Of a stretch of 64,000 bases of DNA, positions 1 through 11,591 are shown in pieces. The notes below the pieces were generated by a model that worked only from the letters and a program-made list of their open reading frames with translations, had not been told where the DNA came from and searched no databases. This DNA is from Steinernema hermaphroditum. Taxonomy: Eukaryota; Nematoda; Chromadorea; Rhabditida; Steinernematidae. The stretch spans positions 10,194,012 to 10,258,011 of the forward strand of contig CM059623.1 of the NCBI GenBank assembly GCA_030435675.1, given 5' to 3'. Position 1 is the first letter of the stretch. The number at the start of each line of letters is the position of its first letter. Both the position numbers and the translations under genes were made by a program.

Positions 1-49
1 CCGTTTAAATTCAAAGGATCGAAAAAAGTTTTAGTCCACTTGTCTTATT

Positions 50-185
50 CTGAGCGATATAATTGCCATCTATGAGCGAGTACAGTTGGCAGCAAAAGAG
101 AGCTAAGAGAATGCTACATGGAGGACAGACCAGAATCTTTCAGCTCAAAACAGAGAGCCATTGCAAAGGTCGACTGGAAAAGATA
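50..185. repeat. Mariner-MITE remnant similar to the 35.8 kb element
   Basis: A short stretch near the left edge resembles the interior of the mariner-type element at 35529-36448. Both share a CTCAG-CTCAA core followed by GAGAGCCATTG and then a GGTCAAC or GGTCGAC string. No terminal repeat is visible on either side, so this is a broken internal fragment. The call rests on similarity seen by eye only. Confidence 0.35.
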
Positions 186-560
186 CGATGAATTCACCTA
201 TGCACTTGCCTGAAGTCCGTCAAGATACCTTTACATGACAGCACTGTACCCTTCCTCTGAACTTTCCTATATGTTGTGCTTCGGTCGGCAGAGTACTGGT
301 TAGATTCAGCATTCCAAACGGCATGCTTGCAACCACATTCAATAATAGTCACATAGCGACTTTGCAAAAAGTTCAGTTTAACACGAAACACTGTTTTTCT
401 CTTGCAAATTAATCAGCTCTCGAGAACAAAAAACGTTTGGTTATTGTGTATTAGCGTTACACAACGTTGGGAAAAAAGCGCATGTCTCCGGAAAAGTTTC
501 ACTCGTATCGCAATTGGGAGCGTCCTAAGTTAGGACGCTCGCCAAGGTATCCAGGGTGTA

Positions 561-599
561 ATACAGGGTATCCAGATCTGTTATCTGGATACCCTGTAT
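561..599. repeat. Perfect 17-bp inverted repeat (hairpin)
   Basis: Bases 561-577 (ATACAGGGTATCCAGAT) are exactly reverse-complementary to 583-599, with a 5-nt CTGTT loop. A second inverted repeat, GAGCGTCCTAA facing TTAGGACGCTC, lies just upstream at 519-541. No coding sequence surrounds them. They probably belong to a degenerate transposable element, but no terminal repeats or target duplication could be assigned. Confidence 0.7.
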
Positions 600-718
600 C
601 GCTGCAGATTTCAGTACTTCCATTTAGCCATTTGTCATCTTTGCATTTCAACAATTACGCATTTTCGAATCGGAAGAACTGTGCAAACGTAAAATTTAAA
701 AACAAAATAAACTGTTTC

Positions 719-787
719 CAGTGGGATTCGAACCCGGAACCAAGATATTTTGTTTTGAAGTGTTACCCCTCGACCACCCCTACACTG
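719..787 (-). tRNA. tRNA-like sequence (pseudogene or SINE head)
   Basis: Read on the minus strand this 69-nt segment has a perfect B box (GGGTTCGAATCCC) and an A-box-like TGGTCGAGGGG at the usual spacing. CAGTG at one end pairs with CACTG at the other, like an acceptor stem. The anticodon stem is poor (one A-C mismatch) and the residue before the presumed anticodon is A instead of U. It is therefore a decayed tRNA gene or the tRNA-derived head of a SINE, not a confident functional tRNA. No amino-acid identity can be given. Confidence 0.4.
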
Positions 788-884
788 CAAAGGCACCTAT
801 ATCGGAACTACATAACACACTCAAATGCTGATCGAAGCACTGTGCTTGGGTCCCGCAGCGATAATCTGCTGCTTGAATCGCCAC

Positions 885-1034
885 TTACGATTTGCTACTT
901 ACGAATTTTTTGGACAAATTCGTAAGTCGTAAGTCGTAAGTAAAATTCTGAGTTCGTAAGCCGTAAGTCGTAATCGTAAGTGCCCAAAAACCCCGTAAGT
1001 CGTAAGTCGTAATTACGAAATTCGTAATTACGCA
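885..1034. repeat. Tandem GTAAGTC-type heptamer array
   Basis: The 7-mer CGTAAGT/GTAAGTC recurs about ten times in several short runs, interrupted by spacers. The array ends in a small palindrome, CGTAATTACG. It stops about 18 bp before the ATG of the degenerate CHK kinase copy. Each unit also looks like a splice donor (GTAAGT), which could confuse gene prediction here. Confidence 0.75.
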
Positions 1035-1051
1035 CATCCCTGGTCCTAACC

Positions 1052-2082
1052 ATGTCCGCGCCCATTGGAACCAGCACCTTCACGGAGGACTGGCTTCTTG
1101 CCACCCTCAAACAGGCGGATTCCCGTTTTTCCAGCGTTTTTGAAGTCAAAAGCGTCAAAGAGGTGAGTCAACTCCGCTCAGGAGAGTATCGATCGATTTT
1201 CAGGTAAGAGGTGGCAAAGGGTTCGCCTCGAAGGTGTATCTCTGTAATGTCGGCTACGAAGACGTTGTTCTCAAGGTGCCGGAAATGGGAAAACTCAACA
1301 AAGTCGCTTCACACGATGTGAAGTCAGAAGAGACTCATCTGATTGTTTCTATGCACAACAGAGAATACAACTTTTACGAAGAGTTTGGTCACTTGAACCT
1401 CATTCGAACACCAAAGGTGTTCAAGATGCAGAAGTTCTCACTTAGCTAGCAGGGGTACCTTCTCATGGAAAGCCTTGCTAGGAAAAGCAGTCTTGGAGAA
1501 TTCGTCCAAGGCTGCAACAAGTACAAAATGATTCCAGCTGTCTTCGTCCGTGGAAATCTGTGGACAAACAACATATTCACAAATCTCAACAAAGACGGCT
1601 CGATCGGGAACAAAGAAGTCATCGATTGGTAGTTATCCCATTCACTTGGGTTGATGGATCTATTTACCCCACAAACGGCATTCCTTCAGGTTGTCTCACA
1701 TACGGTATCGCCGAAGTTCTTGTGCTTTGCACGGACTCCGACGTTCGACGTCAGATCACAGACGAACTCCTCAGAGAATACTATGAAACTTTGAAAAATG
1801 AACTCAATGGCAACATTGTGTTCACTTTAGAACAGGTACCGGAACTTCCTAGCCACTTTCTACAGCATATTCTATTCCAGATGACAAAGCTCTACCTTCT
1901 TCGCTCAGTGATTCAACCTCATGTTCGCTGTGATCTCTCAGTCGATGATGAACGCTCACCTCATCGAACCTGTTTAGGAGGCCCAAAACGCGAAGTTCTT
2001 CATGAGGGCTAAGTTCTCGATCGAAGATGCCATTGCGCTCGTCGAAGACTTTCCGGAGAGGTTCTCCAACTTGTCCACTTAA
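1052..2082 (+). pseudogene. CHK kinase-like (DUF1679/EcKinase) pseudogene
   Basis: The 5' part is intact. Exon 1 starts MSAPIGTSTF and runs to a GTGAGT donor at about 1160; exon 2 begins after CGATTTTCAG (about 1204) with VRGGKGFASKVYLCN, matching the N-lobe of the intact copies. The frame then breaks. A TAG at about 1447 precedes the GYLLMES block. Roughly 100 residues of the helical region are missing. The catalytic loop reads VFVRGNLWTNN where active members have HGDLWxNN. A second TAG follows EVIDW. The C-terminal helices are recognisable to about 2082. Stops, an internal deletion and loss of the catalytic His and Asp together make this a dead copy. Confidence 0.85.
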
Positions 2083-3292
2083 ATCACAGTCACGCGATCA
2101 ATAAATGCCTCGTTTGAAGAGCATAGTTTACGTGGTCATCACAAAATGGAAACACAACGACATCCATCGGCTGTTGTTTGATCTTTGTGACACTGACACT
2201 GGAATGATCAGTGCGCTGTTTGCTTAATCGCTCGATGGACACCGAATCTATAGTCTTTCAAAAGTGTGCCGTATGGTCAGCACATGAGTTCTTGCATGGC
2301 GATCAAAAGGCCTCTGATGGAACTGTTTTGTGCAGAACATTTCGTGACTATATTTACTACGAGAGCGTTGTTTCCGATTGTGTCCTTGGGAACCAGTATA
2401 CCACTTTGCGCGGAGTCAAATGTCACAATGAAACTTGATTTTGTTGAGCTCTCGCGAACGGATCACTTCCCAAGGGATGGCTTCAAATTGCCCTTTAAGG
2501 AATATTGCAGCTTCGTTAGTACGCGTTGGTGGCGCATCGTTTGTGCCGCTCTTGAAGGAGCTCTTAAATTTGCGCGCGCTTCTGACACTCGGCAAATATA
2601 CTGCCTTTACTATTCACACATTTATTTTGATCACATTCAGTAAACGTGATTACCCTTATTCGACAAAACGTTCTTTCGTCCAGGAGTCACTTGACCTTGC
2701 GGCCCTGAATGCCTCTCTATTGACGTCAATTTGGATCATTTGCGATAAGATTAGCACTTTATGGATGGAGAGTGTTATATTTATTCGTGTGCTACGTGCG
2801 GACTGCCATTCACCACACCAACATAGTCACGTATTTTCCCATCCTACTGCTGCATTTTTACATTTCCATTGAGTATTTGCGCATGAATCGTACCGGAAAC
2901 ATGTTAAAATCTTAAATATATGTGAAATTTTTCAACGGCGATCACATATTCACCAGCAGGCCGGATTAGAGTAGAGTGTTTCGCTAAGTGTCACATCGAA
3001 TTATTGTCTAAATTTCCACATTGATTCTGCCCAAAAAGGTTGCTCTTTTGAATACGACACAGCATTCTATCTTGGCTTAGCGTTCGCCCTCAGGACAATT
3101 TTAATTAAGTTTTCGACGGGTCGCTGACGGATTGCTTCTTCTTTCCATTAATCGAGAACGCCGCATCTCGATTAAGGAGGAAAGGCTATTACAGTGGGTT
3201 AAGATGAACATGAGATTCCGTGAAGAGTGTTTGATATTACCATCATAATGATTTTGACTTCGTGCTCTGTACTATTACCCTTACTTTCCAGA
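2083..3292. other. Intergenic, no recognisable gene
   Basis: About 1.2 kb separates the CHK pseudogene from the next intact CHK gene. Open frames up to about 145 codons exist at 2211-2872, but they overlap each other, lack a domain or signal peptide and show no consistent splice structure. No terminal repeats were seen. The last bases (3281-3291) form a TTACTTTCCAG acceptor used by the next gene. Confidence 0.5.
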
Positions 3293-4573
3293 ATGTCAGC
3301 CAATGAGTTTGTCGGAACAAGCCGCTATTCTCACGAGTGGGTCGCCCTCTCCCTCTCCGAATCATGTGAGACATTCGAGAACCTCCGCAAAAACGCCGCT
3401 ATCCAAACGATCGACGTCAAGGAGATCAGTGGAAAGAATGGATTCTGTTCGAAGATCTACCACTGCCATATCCGTTTTGTGGATGGAAACAAATTCGATG
3501 CGATTCTGAAGGTTCCCGAAACTGGCGACATGTCCGATGTGCTCCATGATACCGATGGAAAGGTGATCGTTAGAAGCGTATTTTTCAATTATCGTATCCC
3601 TTCAGAAAACCATCGATGAGGAGTGCATGGCCCTTATGCACAAACGAGAATGTCGCTTTTTGACTGAGTTCGCTCCTCGAGTCAACTTCCCGATCCCCAA
3701 GATCTATCAGTGCGTCAATTGGACGTCCCTCGCCAACCCCGGCGCCATCCTCATGGAGAGCTTTTACGGAAAAGTCGCCACTGTCGATCTCGTCGACGGT
3801 TTCACCAAGCCTCAACTCGTGGCCATCGCCAAGGATCTGGCCAGATTCCAGGCCTATTTCTTGAAGCTCGAAGATAAAAGCTGGGTGGAGAAGTGCAAGC
3901 GAACGATGCATCCTCAGGTCCAGGGTATCTACGCCAACCTCATTGAGAAGCTGAAGAAGGACGAGCCCGAGACTTTTGGAGCTGACGTCGACGCCGTGCT
4001 CCCCTACGTCAAGAACCCCGACTTCATCCAACACACCTTTTACTCTGCCTATGAGGCTCACGGCCTTCCCGCCGTCTTCGCTCATGGCGACCTCTGGGTG
4101 AACAATGTGCTGTGGAAGACAAACGCCGACGGCACGAACGCCAACGAAGTGGCCACCTACGTCGACTGGCAACTGAGCCATGCCGGGTGCCTGACCACCG
4201 ATTTGGCTTCGGCTCTGGTCATCTGCACGGATGCTCATCTTCGCCGTCTCTACACCGACGATATTCTCGGAGTTTACTACGAAACTCTTAAAGAAGAAGT
4301 CGGCGACGTTCCATTCAGCCTCAACGACGTAAATTTCAAAACGATTTAAACACAAAAACCGATGATATACTTCAGGTCAAGAAGCTGTTTGAAGCCAACT
4401 TCGCCGCTCAGTGTTTCACTCTGATGATCTGCATCGGCCACCTTCCTGCCATGAATGGTCATCTTCCGGAGAATGTCCAGAGGGCTCAGTACGAGAAGTT
4501 CAAGGTCCGTGTCAAGCTCGCCGTCGAGGATCTCCTTGATATTGGCTTCCCTAAAGAGTTTAACAATCACTAG
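3293..4573 (+). CDS. CHK kinase-like protein (DUF1679/EcKinase), intact
   Basis: Three exons (3293-3562, 3606-4328, 4376-4573) give 396 aa, normal for nematode CHK kinase-like proteins. The family has an aminoglycoside/choline-kinase fold and phosphorylates hydroxyl groups of small molecules in the cytosol; the substrate here is unknown. Visible features are an N-lobe with KIYHCHIRF and ILKVPE (ATP-site lysine region), the catalytic loop FAHGDLWVNN near residue 250, and the metal-binding TYVDWQ about 30 residues later. A TTACTTTCCAG acceptor ends 1 nt before the ATG, so the start is probably trans-spliced and is well fixed. Intron 1 uses the slightly weak donor GTGATC. It lies head-to-tail with three other CHK loci, which points to local duplication. 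Confidence 0.92.
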
Positions 4574-6546
4574 TAGGAGTTCGTTTAAATTACTGGTGTT
4601 CTAAACTATTGTATAAATACATTGTACTTACAAATCAAGATCAGATGTTAAAGCGGTGGCTATCCGCTGCCAAAGATTGCCCAATGGTTTGACTAAGGAT
4701 ATTCGTAGTTCTCGAATGCTCTTGATCAGGTCACGTCCGATAAATCTACAATGCAGTATTACATGCTCTAAGTTCCAAAGCTTGGAGCCCAGGGGTGTCT
4801 ATCTAATACGCTCGATCACTAAATATGACTTCAATATGCAACGCCACGATATAGACGTGACCACAGTAAAAAGAGCACAGCAAAGTAGTCATAAAAGTTC
4901 GATTGAAACCTAAGCGCAAATTTTTGTACCAGGTTTTCACATGAGAATTTGAAAAGATCGTTGGACAAGATACAGGAAAGACATGGACCGCCCCGACCCC
5001 GATTCCTAAAGAGTTCGTGTAAGCATTCAGCAAATTCTATTGTGTGTTTCGCAGGTAATAGTTATTTCCTTTTCGTATTTATGCTTCTAATCATGTAGTA
5101 AATGTTTTATATCGTACTATGACGTTGCTGTTATGTGTCATAACATAAACAAAGTGGATCACAGTGCGCTGGTCGACTTGGTATTATAAAACGCTGATTC
5201 AAACATTTCAGCATTTCAGTGATGCTTATTTATATCGCTATAACATCTTATTTAGCCATACATACTTGAACTACGCCATACAGATGGTCTACACTTCTAA
5301 AACCAGCACGATCCTTGCTTTTAGTGTGGAAGCCGATCGTTCGTCTTCCTTTCTGTTCCGTATTTTAGCAGAGAAATTTTCGCAGCGATGAAGTGGTTGT
5401 GAAATAATGCAGAAAGCGTCATTCGGCCTTTGAAACCTTTTGAAATAACAGGTTGCGTGCAGGCTACTGCGTCATAGGAAGGTGATTTAAAGAGGGTCAT
5501 TGTACGCCACCGTCATTGTCTTTGATGTCGTCTGCAGTGTGGTGTTTCAGCTCCATTCTTTCTTATCTTTTTCTTATTCTTATCACATGACAGCGTCTAT
5601 TTCATGCCTGTCAGTATTGCTCCATCGCAACTGTCGTTCTGGAATATTTCGAAGAATCGATTGAAACCTATTGCATTCCGGCGATATTTGAGCGTTCTCT
5701 GATGCACCAAAGCTCAAAATGTTATTTGTTTCTCCGAAACGTTAAACTTTGCACGTTGAAGGCGTGGACAAACCTGTTCTGGTGGTAGCGTACGTGGCGA
5801 CACAGAAAAAAGCTATTTATGTAAACATGTAACCTCTGGTTCCACGTTCTGTAGATACTATTATTGAGGCCGATGTACATAGCTGTGTAGTTACCCTCTG
5901 GAAACATATTTTATATCTAATACTGTGACACCCACTTAAATTGTTAAGTACATCTAATTTACTAAAAAAATTTTAAATCTGCTTACTTTTCTATTATAAG
6001 AGATGTTCAAGTTGTTAATGCTTCTGTTGTTGGTTGAGACCGATGCCTCGATCTTAGGTGTAGAAAACGAGATCTTCGATTTGCGATACTCCGTTCAACA
6101 TTGCCTAGTTCCCTTACAACAGCGGGAAATAAGTATTTGCCACAAAACAAGTTTTATTGGATATTGTTATTGACAGTAAAGTCAAAATATTTTCGCCGTT
6201 ATCCGTTCCTTCATAACATCAATTTAGTCCCGATGTAGAAAGTGCCCTTTTTTGTGTTCGGTGAGCTCCGTATTTATGTTCTATTCAGCTCTTCTTCCCC
6301 AAAACAACAATACCGAAATGTATTTTGTGCCCCGGAGGTCGTTTTCCGCGCGCCCGTCTCCGCTCTCCACACCCTCCGCCTTGCGGGAGGCGCCTTTTTC
6401 GAGGACAGCCAAGGCAGATGTCCGCGCCACCAGCTGATCTCGTGGATTCCCCACTGAAAACCCGTTTGTGTGTTGCGTCGAACGTGCATTTAAAAGCCGA
6501 AACGAATGCCATTTGCAGTCAAATTTTGCAGGAAACGTCTCTATTG
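4574..6546. other. Intergenic, no recognisable gene
   Basis: About 2 kb without a supportable gene. It is AT-rich and contains only short overlapping open frames on both strands. A TATAAATAC stretch shortly after 4573 may serve polyadenylation of the upstream gene. The last bases (6523-6532, ATTTTGCAG) are a likely trans-splice acceptor for the next gene. Confidence 0.5.
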
Positions 6547-7855
6547 ATGACCTCCGCCTTGAGCAATCTGAAATGGGTTCTTGGATCGTTGCTTGAGAAC
6601 GATCGCCACTTCGTGTATTACACCAAGAAGGCGCCATTGTCGAATGTCTCAGCGCAGCGAGATGGGAATGTTGTGCGGATTCGCTTCGATTTCAACGGCG
6701 AAAACAATTATGATGTCACTTTGAAGTTCATCGAGGTAAGCAATGCTACCAACTGACCCCTCTACCTAATTAAATCTTGCGTCCACTACACATCCCAACA
6801 CCATTATATTGTCAAAATATTTCTCATTTCATTACTTCCAGAGCGAGGCAGAATGCCTCTTCTACAGTCACTACAGCTCCCGATCAGAATTTCCAGTTCC
6901 TCGATGTTTCGGCCATCTTAAGAATATGCTGCTTGTCCAAAACGTTGAGGCTTTCGGTGTCAGGAATCGCACATACTCAGGCTTGAACAAACAACAGGTA
7001 TGGTAACCAGTGAGTTTCACGTACTGACCCTTCTGGCAGGTCTACAACCTCGCTGCACACCTCGCCGATCTCCACGCCTATCACCTCCTATCGGACGCTA
7101 ATTCAAGCAAGTGGCTTCCGACGGCAAAGGCCTTCTCAGGCGATCAGCTGCAAACAGTCTCTTGGGAGAGCAAGGCTATTTTGTCAGGTTGGCCTCACTA
7201 AACGCAGGAAGGCACATGAACGAGTTTTCAGATAAGGACGCTTTATCTTTGTGTACATACATGAAACTCCGACAGAACTCAAATGAACCCAATGATCTCA
7301 AATCCGTCTGCGTTCATGGCGATTTGACCAGTGACAATATCTTTTGGCAAAAGGACGAAGACGGCTCCCCTAAGAACACAGCTGCATCTGTGGTGGGATG
7401 GGGGAATGTTCACTTAGGTATCCACCTAATCCACGCTTCGCATTTTCAATTCTACTTCAGGATCTCCAACCGATGATCTCGCTCAACTTCTTATTAGCTG
7501 CGTAGATGCCGATGAGCGTCTTTTGATTCAGAACAGCGCCATCGAGCTTTATTACAACACTTTGCGACAGCAAATCTCTGGATGTGACGAGCTTATGCAA
7601 TGCTTTACCCTCGATAAGGTGGCTTCTGTTTCGATATATCAAGTATAATGCCAGTGTATTCAGGTGTACAAATCAGTCAAACGAAGCTTTATCGATCAAA
7701 CAGTCAAGTACATTCTAGCCTTACCAAAGATGTACGAGAACTTAGAGGCTAGAACGTCAAAAGGAGTAGCAGAGGCGGTGAAAGGGAAGCTGAAGATGCG
7801 GGCGAAGTTCGCCGTGATGGAAGCGATCGACCATGTCGACAAACTAAGCAACTAA
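6547..7855 (+). CDS. CHK kinase-like protein with lost active-site residues
   Basis: Best model: six exons (6547-6735, 6842-6997, 7040-7110, 7188-7417, 7461-7618, 7664-7855), 331 aa. It has the family's HLADLHAY helix and C-terminal helices, but the catalytic loop reads VCVHGDLTSDN (Trp to Thr, first Asn to Asp). The second metal motif reads VVGWGN where relatives have VDWQ, so the metal-binding Asp is gone. A frame change inside 7040-7417 is resolved only if 7111-7187 is an intron (GTGGCT to TTTTGTCAG), which costs about 25 residues of the helical region. Otherwise the gene is frameshifted. It is either a pseudokinase or an early pseudogene. The ATG at 6547 sits shortly after a TTTTGCAG acceptor. 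Confidence 0.6.
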
Positions 7856-8087
7856 CCCACTTTGATGGATGTGAAATTTGGATGTACATACATTTGACTT
7901 GTTTACTCTAGTTGTTTAGTTGCAGAATAAAACGAGAATCATAGAGCCAGCCAAAAATATAAATTGGCGGTATTTATTTCTCACTTCTCACTGTTTAAAC
8001 ATAGACAATCGCCAAGGCCAAGAAGTAAGCCTGACGTGCTATTTTTCTGCCAATTTTCTGTCAAAGATTCGTTTTTTAGACGTTTTC

Positions 8088-8353
8088 AAAGATTAGCCAG
8101 TTGAACTCAAAACTTCAAATTAAGAATGGCACCACGGCATTACAGTATCGTTCTTAGAGCACCGACAATAGACCGCTCTAAATATCACAGCACGGAAGCT
8201 TTTCTATTTTGTGGAGAGGATAAATAATCTTTTAAACAAACAAAGAGGCTTCTAAAAGATTAGCCGAACCTAAATCTTCAGATTTCCCACATAATGGGAA
8301 CATTATTACAAACATCGTTTTTAAAGCAGTGACAGCTCTAAATATTGCATTGC
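8088..8353. repeat. Diverged direct duplication of about 105 bp
   Basis: Two blocks (8088-8193 and 8255-8353) share colinear words: AAAGATTAGCC, CTTCAAATT/CTTCAGATT, CATTA, ATCGTT.TTA, and GCTCTAAATAT before a CA-rich end. They lie in the gap between two CHK loci. This could be an old tandem duplication or two halves of a decayed element. No coding capacity was seen. Confidence 0.5.
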
Positions 8354-8534
8354 TTGCAGACAGAGAACACATTGTCAGAAAATCACGTCACATCGCATCA
8401 CACGTTGTGCTCATATTGATTGAGCGCGAACGGTCGCTGCCGCAGCGCTACAATGTTGTGCAATTCGGTGCATAAAAGAACTTCTCCGACTGCTTCTTCT
8501 TGTCCCTTGTATTATTCACATCGTGACAGTGGCA

Positions 8535-10238
8535 ATGGACCAGAAATACGTTGGAGATTCGCCTTTCACATGGAAGTTCCTTATCGACGCCTTAGAAGCT
8601 CACGATGACGAATATCGGAAGGTGTACGCGACGAGCACACCAGTGGAAGTAGGATGTTGTTGCCGTATTTGATTCCAATATTAAATCTTCCAGATCAAAG
8701 CGGTGGACATCAGTGCAGGAGAAGGATTTCTGTCCAAAATCTATCACACTAGGATTTCCTTCGACGATTCTACGTCTTATGAAGTAGTTCTGAAGGTGCC
8801 TGGAATCGAGTCGGTCCATCAGGTCTTTGATAATATCGCTAACGATGGGACCGAAAAACATGTAAGTTGCTAAAAAAGTTTTTGTTTCGGGATATATTGG
8901 ATACCTCAGATGTTCATCTGCCCTCTTTAAATAGAACCAGCCGCAGAAGAGGTGGCCCAACCTAAGCCAACTTGAGACTACATATTTCTGCAGTAAAAAT
9001 ATTCCACAAGACTTTGAAAAAAGGTCGAAGCCCGTGGGTCCACCTAGTAAGCATTTTATATCGGTAAAGACAGAAAAGAGGGCCATCAGAAGGTTTCACC
9101 AGAAGGCTTGCTTGACTTCAGGACACGTCGACCATCAACACCGACAGCTTTGTAGTGGACGTTCACAATCGAGAGTGCGACTTCTACAACCTTATCGGTC
9201 AAAAATGCGGTGCTCCTCTTCTCAAAACCTACTTGAGCCAACGGATAACCAAAGGAGGACCACCTGGATGCATTCTCATGGAAAGTGCTATCGGAAAGGC
9301 TCGTGCTGGGACTTTTTCAGAAGGTCTAACAAAAGAAGTGGTATGGCACACTTACTAACATGTTCACAGTTAGTGGAGAAATTCAGATTTTTGACATAGC
9401 CAAAGCTCTCGCTCACATGGCCGCATATTCGTTGATGAATCCACTTGAGGGGAAATATCCATTTGAGCTTTACGATCATGGAAACGTTGCACCGATGGTG
9501 CCGCCGATGCTCAAGAAATTGAGAGAATTCAACGAAGAGTGGTTCGGAGTCGGAGTGGAGAGACTTCAGAAGTACCTTGTCAGCGAACCCTTCTTGAAGT
9601 ACGTTGTCGTTGGACACTACAAGGACGTCGGGCTGCCGGGAGTGCTCGTCCACGGCGACCTCTGGTCGAACAATATTCTTTTCGACGATGCGAAGAATGT
9701 CAACGCTTTCATCGACTGGCAACTAATACACGAAGGTGGGTTGGCTGATGAGCGTGGAATATTTCTGGTTAAACTTTAGGCAGCATGACATTCGACTTGT
9801 CCAGGATTCTTGTTGTGTGCACAGATGCAGAACTGCGGCGAGAGTGCACGGAGGAGGCGTTCCAGCTCTATTACGAAACGCTGAAGAACTTGATGGAGGG
9901 TGAAGGAAAGAGGTTGGAGTTCGACTTCAAGACTGTAAGTGGCTCCACGGCGCAGAGAAATATGCCCTGTTCCCATTGCATGCCCGATCTGACGAAGAAA
10001 TTACATAAAAACACTAAATCCCATGACTTAAATTAAATCGTTTCAGATGATGCAGGAAGCGCGCGTCACCATGTTCAGTCAAATGGGCGATCTTCTGTCG
10101 ATGGTGCCTTTCTGTTGCAGCCACATGGACAAAGACGATCCAAGAATCCAAACGGTCCTTGTTCGGGCAAAAGCCGCTCTTGACGACATCGGAGGATACA
10201 TCGAAGAAATAGGCAGAAGAGATGAGTTTTTGCAGTGA
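8535..10238 (+). CDS. CHK kinase-like protein (DUF1679/EcKinase), intact
   Basis: Six exons (8535-8648, 8694-8861, 9122-9340, 9387-9735, 9780-9934, 10047-10238) encode 398 aa with consistent phases. The N-lobe has FLSKIYHTRISF and VVLKVPG. The catalytic loop VLVHGDLWSNN and the metal motif AFIDWQ are intact, so the protein is predicted active as a small-molecule kinase. The 46-nt intron 9341-9386 ends at AAATTCAG; an AG at 9369 would give a 29-nt intron and break the LTKEVV-IFDIAKALA alignment with relatives. The C-terminal region (MTFDLSRILVVCTDAELRR) is typical. It has more introns than the three minus-strand copies at 50-60 kb, which are a separate subgroup. Confidence 0.9.
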
Positions 10239-11101
10239 TCAACTATGTTGCATTCCAAAATGTCAAAAAAGTAAATACACATGTAAATCATTTACTGGAA
10301 CGGTCGATTAATCTATCCAGTTGTCTTGGTGATCTATCTCAAAATCCATACATCCTCTCGCATTAAGAATCAGATTTTTGGGATGCTGGTTCGTTGGTTC
10401 GAGATGATCATATCACATATTTCATCTACTGCAAATCAATTTCTGCGTACTCATCAAGCTGCCCCCTCGCCCCCTTCCCTCCATTTGTCTATTCCCTCCG
10501 TTTTTTTCGTCCACCGATCTCCATTAGTTTGTGTTTATTTTCGGTGGAGTGGCTCCAAAAAGAAAATCGCAGGCGGCATCAGATGACAGAAATTATTGAA
10601 TGGGTGTGAGTTTATAAACAGGGGAGTGTCAAGGATCCGACCAGGGGACTCAACCAATTACTGTACTGGTCAAATGTCGAAGTGCACAAAGACTCGATAT
10701 TTCAAGAATCGACTTCGTTTATCGTCTCTGTTGACATGTTACTGCTGCTACTCCTGTTTACCTTAAAAACTTCGATAAAAGGTGAACTTGTTGGTGTCAA
10801 TACAAATACTGCGGCAAAAATTAGGAGCACAGCACTAAAAAATTATTTCTTGTGGGAAATGAAAGCTCTTTAAACAACGAAAAACATCTTTTCGAGTACT
10901 CTGCATCTTTTTGGTTGAAATTTCGGAATGGAATAGCATATCTCATGGTCCATGGTTTTTCAAACGACTGATTTTAGATGCAGTTGTATTTGTGTTCACA
11001 TCCACTAAATTGAACAATTATGCCGACTCCGTACTTTTCCACAAAACTGGTCCATAATTGCATTTAGAGAAGAGTTTATTTCCTTCTGCACACTACAAAC
11101 T
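10239..11101. other. Intergenic, no recognisable gene
   Basis: The 3' flank of a CHK gene faces the 3' end of a minus-strand membrane-protein gene, so this is a convergent gap. Short open frames occur at 10326-10873, but none has a domain, a splice structure or a match to a neighbour. No terminal repeats were seen. Confidence 0.5.
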
Positions 11102-11483
11102 CTAAACCCTGTATGTTGGAAACTTCGGATGAGGGTGCACTATCACCGGATACACACCTGAAATGGCTTCGGCAATTATGACGCAAGCCGCTCTCCCACT
11201 CACTCTGTTGTCTCTTCCCGCTTCCATCCTGGGAGCAACAGTAGATTCCTAGTCCTACTGCACAGGCTAGGGCGCCCGCCACCGCAAATCCGATTCCACA
11301 GGCGAGGGGCATCCAGTCATGGCGGCGCGTTGTTTTCGTCGTTTGGTAGATGACTATGGAGATAACAAAGCCGCAGATTCCGCAGAGAATACCGAGAGAT
11401 ACGAGGAAGAAGAAACAAAACTGCCTCGCCGTGGGCATTTCAATCACTTTGTATGTGTGCTGTACTCGTCGCCGACGCGACAT
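11102..11483 (-). CDS. Small two-TM membrane protein, function unknown
   Basis: Two exons (11204-11483, 11102-11157) joined by a 46-nt GTGAGT-TTTCAG intron give 111 aa. The order is a basic N-terminus (MSRRRR), a TM segment around residues 20-46 (FFFLVSLGILCGICGFVISI), a short basic loop, a second TM (CGIGFAVAGALACAVGLGIY), then a short cytosolic tail ending HPKFPTYRV. Without the intron the tail would be Arg-rich and unlike a normal terminus, so splicing is favoured. I do not recognise the family. It is one of about 13 similar-sized membrane proteins in this window and lies just downstream of another on the same strand (ATG to stop gap about 108 bp). Confidence 0.7.
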
Positions 11484-11591
11484 AATCGATTATATTTCCA
11501 TAATTTATCGACGCTCAAAGAGACAGACTGTGTACAGTTCGGTGATAGGAGTTCGTGGAGGAGATGAAGAGAAGAAGAAGGAGGTGAGAAG

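Noticed and set aside
561..599. Rho-independent terminator
   Set aside because: The hairpin has no T-run and the sequence is nuclear eukaryotic DNA; it is listed only as an inverted repeat.
719..787. Functional tRNA gene
   Set aside because: A and B boxes are good, but the anticodon arm is mispaired and the base before the anticodon is not U, so only a tRNA-like relic is claimed.
3585..4355. 256-codon minus-strand frame opposite the intact CHK gene
   Set aside because: It overlaps exon 2 of a well-supported kinase and has no domain; it is an antisense shadow of codon-biased sequence.
9341..9369. 29-nt intron in the CHK gene at 8535
   Set aside because: The next AG at 9386 gives a 46-nt intron of normal size and restores the conserved IAKALA helix in phase; the 29-nt version adds residues not found in relatives.
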